A stretch of DNA of 9,121 bases from Erysipelotrichaceae bacterium (GTDB lineage Bacteria > Bacillota_I > Bacilli_A > Erysipelotrichales > Erysipelotrichaceae), in assembly GCA_017620435.1 (NCBI GenBank), contig JAFZQL010000028.1, forward strand, positions 1 through 9,121, given 5' to 3'. The notes beneath the pieces were generated by a model. That model was not told where the DNA came from. It searched no databases and saw only the letters and a program-made list of their open reading frames with translations. The first letter of the stretch is position 1, and the number at the start of each line of letters is the position of its first letter. A program made the position numbers and the translations under genes. Shown here one piece after another: positions 7,683-9,121 of this stretch.

Positions 7683-8396
7683 CTAAAATGCAATTTCTTC
7701 ATAACGGATCGGCTGTGCTCCTTCATAGATCAGCTGATTGTTGTTTCTGCCTCTGATATGAAATATATCGTAAGGAAGAACTCTGATCTCTTTACCGGAT
7801 TCCAGTGCGGCATTGACGGTCGTCATTGTTCCTGATTTCAGATCCGACTGCATGATGTATACGATATCGGCAAGTGCGGCAATCAGCCTGTTCCTGAAAG
7901 GAAAATGGTAAGCGATCGGCTTCACATCCAAAGGATATTCCGAAAACAGCAGGCCTTCTTTCTCTACCCTGCGAAACAGATCCGCATTGCATCTGGGATA
8001 GATGTAATCGATCCCGCATCCCAGGATCCCTATCGTTTTAGACGCGCACAGATGGCTGCAGGCATCGATTCCTTTTGCCATGCCCGATATTACCGTCTTG
8101 TCCTGATTCGCCCGTATCAGGGCTTCTGTGGCTTCTAAAGCATAACTGCAGGGATCTCTTGAACCCACAACGGCGATCGTTTTCGTCTTCAGCAATTCCA
8201 GATCCCCTTTGTAGAACAATACAAAAGGAGGATACTTCAGATCCTTCAGTTTCTCTGGATATTCGTCATCCAGTATCGTTATGGCATTCTCTACATATCT
8301 TCCGGGAAAAACGCTGTCTTCCCTGATCGCTTTCAGAATCTTCTGATAATTTCCCGCATAATGTAAAGAACAGGAGATAAGATCTTCCCTTTTCAT
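7683..8396 (-). CDS. dprA: DNA-processing protein DprA/Smf, short form
   Basis: DprA binds incoming single-stranded DNA during natural transformation and loads RecA; the Smf family is also widespread in non-competent bacteria. The Rossmann-like core is recognisable: VVGSR (76-80), SGMAKGID (104-111), LGCGIDYIYP (125-134), SEYPLD (152-157), HFPFRNRLIA (164-173), KSGTMTT (187-193) and a final NNNQLIYEGA (218-227). At 237 residues it is shorter than usual (about 290-370). It ends right after the core, so there is no C-terminal winged-helix domain, and the N-terminal SAM-like part is reduced to about 50 residues. Some core positions are atypical: residues 182-184 read MQS where many relatives have an acidic E-A pair, and the usual V-P-G reads LPYD. 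No clear Shine-Dalgarno precedes the ATG, so translation may depend on rnhB upstream. The stop is TAG and the frame is intact. Confidence 0.9.
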   Translation of the reverse strand: MKREDLISCSLHYAGNYQKILKAIREDSVFPGRYVENAITILDDEYPEKLKDLKYPPFVLFYKGDLELLKTKTIAVVGSRDPCSYALEATEALIRANQDKTVISGMAKGIDACSHLCASKTIGILGCGIDYIYPRCNADLFRRVEKEGLLFSEYPLDVKPIAYHFPFRNRLIAALADIVYIMQSDLKSGTMTTVNAALESGKEIRVLPYDIFHIRGRNNNQLIYEGAQPIRYEEIAF

Positions 8397-8429
8397 TCAA
8401 TACATTATTACCGGAAAAAACGTAAATTC

Positions 8430-9032
8430 CTAAAAAAGTTTAAGCTGTCTGTCTTTACATGGCTTAAATGAATAACGGTAGATATCATTCAATCCGTATT
8501 CATCCATCAGCTCCAGATGTCTTTTTGTACCGTATCCTTTATGATTCCTGTATTCGTATTGCGGATACAGAACATCATAGCCCATCATGATATGATCACG
8601 CAGCACTTTTGCCAGAATACTGGCGGCAGCGATGGATATGGATTTCGCGTCGCCTTTGACGAGATCGATGGTATCGTGACGTTTTAGCGGCATGGCATCG
8701 GTCAGCGTAACGGCATGAATGCCTGTAGATCTGCTTAATTCATCCATGGCCTTCTGCGTTGCGTGATAGATATCCAGTTCATCGATCTGTTTCGGCGATA
8801 CGATACGGAATTCGTAATGATGGGCATCTTTGATGATCTGTTTAAACAGGACTTCTCTTTTCTTTTCCGTAAGCTGCTTGGAATCGTTGATTTCTTCATT
8901 GACGTAATTGATCGGCAGCACGCAGCAGGCGACGACCAAAGGACCGCATAAAGGTCCCCTTCCGGCTTCATCGATTCCCATTACATACCGGTCCATAGAC
9001 CAGTATTCTTTCTCATATCTGTTTTCCAGCAT
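8430..9032 (-). CDS. rnhB: Ribonuclease HII
   Basis: Cytoplasmic endonuclease that nicks RNA in RNA-DNA hybrids. In this family it begins removal of single ribonucleotides misincorporated into DNA and helps clear primer or R-loop RNA. The 200-residue protein has the family motifs in order: GIDEAGRGPL (residues 19-28, with catalytic D21 and E22), DSKQL (50-54), LTDAM (110-114, D112), KGDAKS (126-131, D128), SIAAASILAKV with RD (133-146) and NKGYGTKRH near the end. The four DEDD-type acidic residues are all present, so it should be active. Length is normal for the short form. The ATG at 9032 is preferred to the internal Met13 because residues 6-11 (YEKEYW) match the short N-terminal lead-in of Firmicutes homologues. 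The gene overlaps the end of the rbgA-like gene by 20 bases and is followed 33 bases later by dprA. Confidence 0.96.
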   Translation of the reverse strand: MLENRYEKEYWSMDRYVMGIDEAGRGPLCGPLVVACCVLPINYVNEEINDSKQLTEKKREVLFKQIIKDAHHYEFRIVSPKQIDELDIYHATQKAMDELSRSTGIHAVTLTDAMPLKRHDTIDLVKGDAKSISIAAASILAKVLRDHIMMGYDVLYPQYEYRNHKGYGTKRHLELMDEYGLNDIYRYSFKPCKDRQLKLF

Positions 9033-9121
9033 TCTGCCAGCATATCCTTCCGATCCTACTGCTTCGTATGTCTTTCAGGATCATGTCCATGGTTCTTAAT
9101 CTGTTTACTGTGCCGTTTTGA
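9013..9121 (-). CDS. rbgA: C-terminal fragment of ribosome biogenesis GTPase RbgA/YlqF (partial)
   Basis: An open frame enters from the right edge (first whole codon at 9120) and ends in TGA at 9015-9013, giving 35 visible residues. The central stretch MILKDIRSSRIGRI resembles the usual end of RbgA/YlqF, which closes with a pattern like 'FLRDFRSGRLGRITLE'. RbgA is a circularly permuted GTPase acting in late assembly of the 50S ribosomal subunit in Firmicutes. The GTPase domain lies outside the window, so the identification rests on this short tail plus position: rbgA directly precedes rnhB in many Firmicutes. The frame runs about 12 residues past the usual end and overlaps the rnhB start by 20 bases in another frame. 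What is seen is an open frame and a short motif; the name is inference. Confidence 0.62.
   Translation of the reverse strand, partial: QNGTVNRLRTMDMILKDIRSSRIGRICWQNAGKQI
9045..9051 (-). promoter_or_regulatory. Likely ribosome binding site of rnhB
   Basis: On the minus strand GGAAGGA lies about 12 bases before the rnhB ATG, inside the coding tail of the preceding rbgA-like gene. The spacing is longer than ideal. Another ATG (9043-9041) sits immediately after it but opens a different frame, so it does not start RNase HII. Confidence 0.45.

Noticed and set aside
1..9121. A previously undescribed defence or mobile system
   Set aside because: Every gene belongs to a well-known housekeeping or envelope family and the stretches between genes are under about 45 bases, leaving no room for a hidden system.

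Overview
This window reads as one tightly packed minus-strand operon of a low-to-moderate GC Bacillota (Firmicutes). The best guess is Erysipelotrichia or a near relative, judged from gene order, protein style (short DprA, LTA-synthase-type sulfatase, a MurE without the diaminopimelate signature) and codon habits (CTG, CAG, GAT, ATC preferred). No 16S rRNA or other strict taxonomic marker is present, so the placement is inference. Essentially all of the sequence is coding, and the largest gap between genes is about 40 bases.

Layout in the direction of transcription (right to left): the tail of a ribosome-assembly GTPase resembling RbgA/YlqF (9013-9121, partial); rnhB, ribonuclease HII (8430-9032); dprA/smf, a short DNA-processing protein A (7683-8396); topA, DNA topoisomerase I (5632-7641); trmFO, folate-dependent tRNA m5U54 methyltransferase (4350-5642); xerC/codV-type tyrosine recombinase (3455-4357); a five-TM LTA-synthase-type phosphoglycerol transferase (1482-3458); and murE, UDP-MurNAc-tripeptide synthetase (1-1447, cut by the window edge within its last residues).

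The first six genes form the well-known Firmicutes cluster of genome-maintenance and RNA-modification genes (in Bacillus subtilis: rbgA, rnhB, dprA, topA, trmFO, codV, then hslVU-codY). Here hslV-hslU-codY does not follow the recombinase. Two envelope genes take that place: a polyglycerol-phosphate synthase and a peptidoglycan Mur ligase. The recombinase and the LTA-synthase-like gene overlap by 4 bases (ATGA), which suggests translational coupling. Just before murE there is a perfect 10-bp hairpin straddling the LTA-synthase stop codon; it may attenuate transcription into murE or set an mRNA end.

I see no mobile element, CRISPR array, rRNA, tRNA, riboswitch or obviously novel system. The main points of interest are the altered substrate-specificity motif of MurE, the envelope genes joined to a DNA-maintenance operon, the hairpin, the minimal DprA, and a strong excess of GATC in the sequence.
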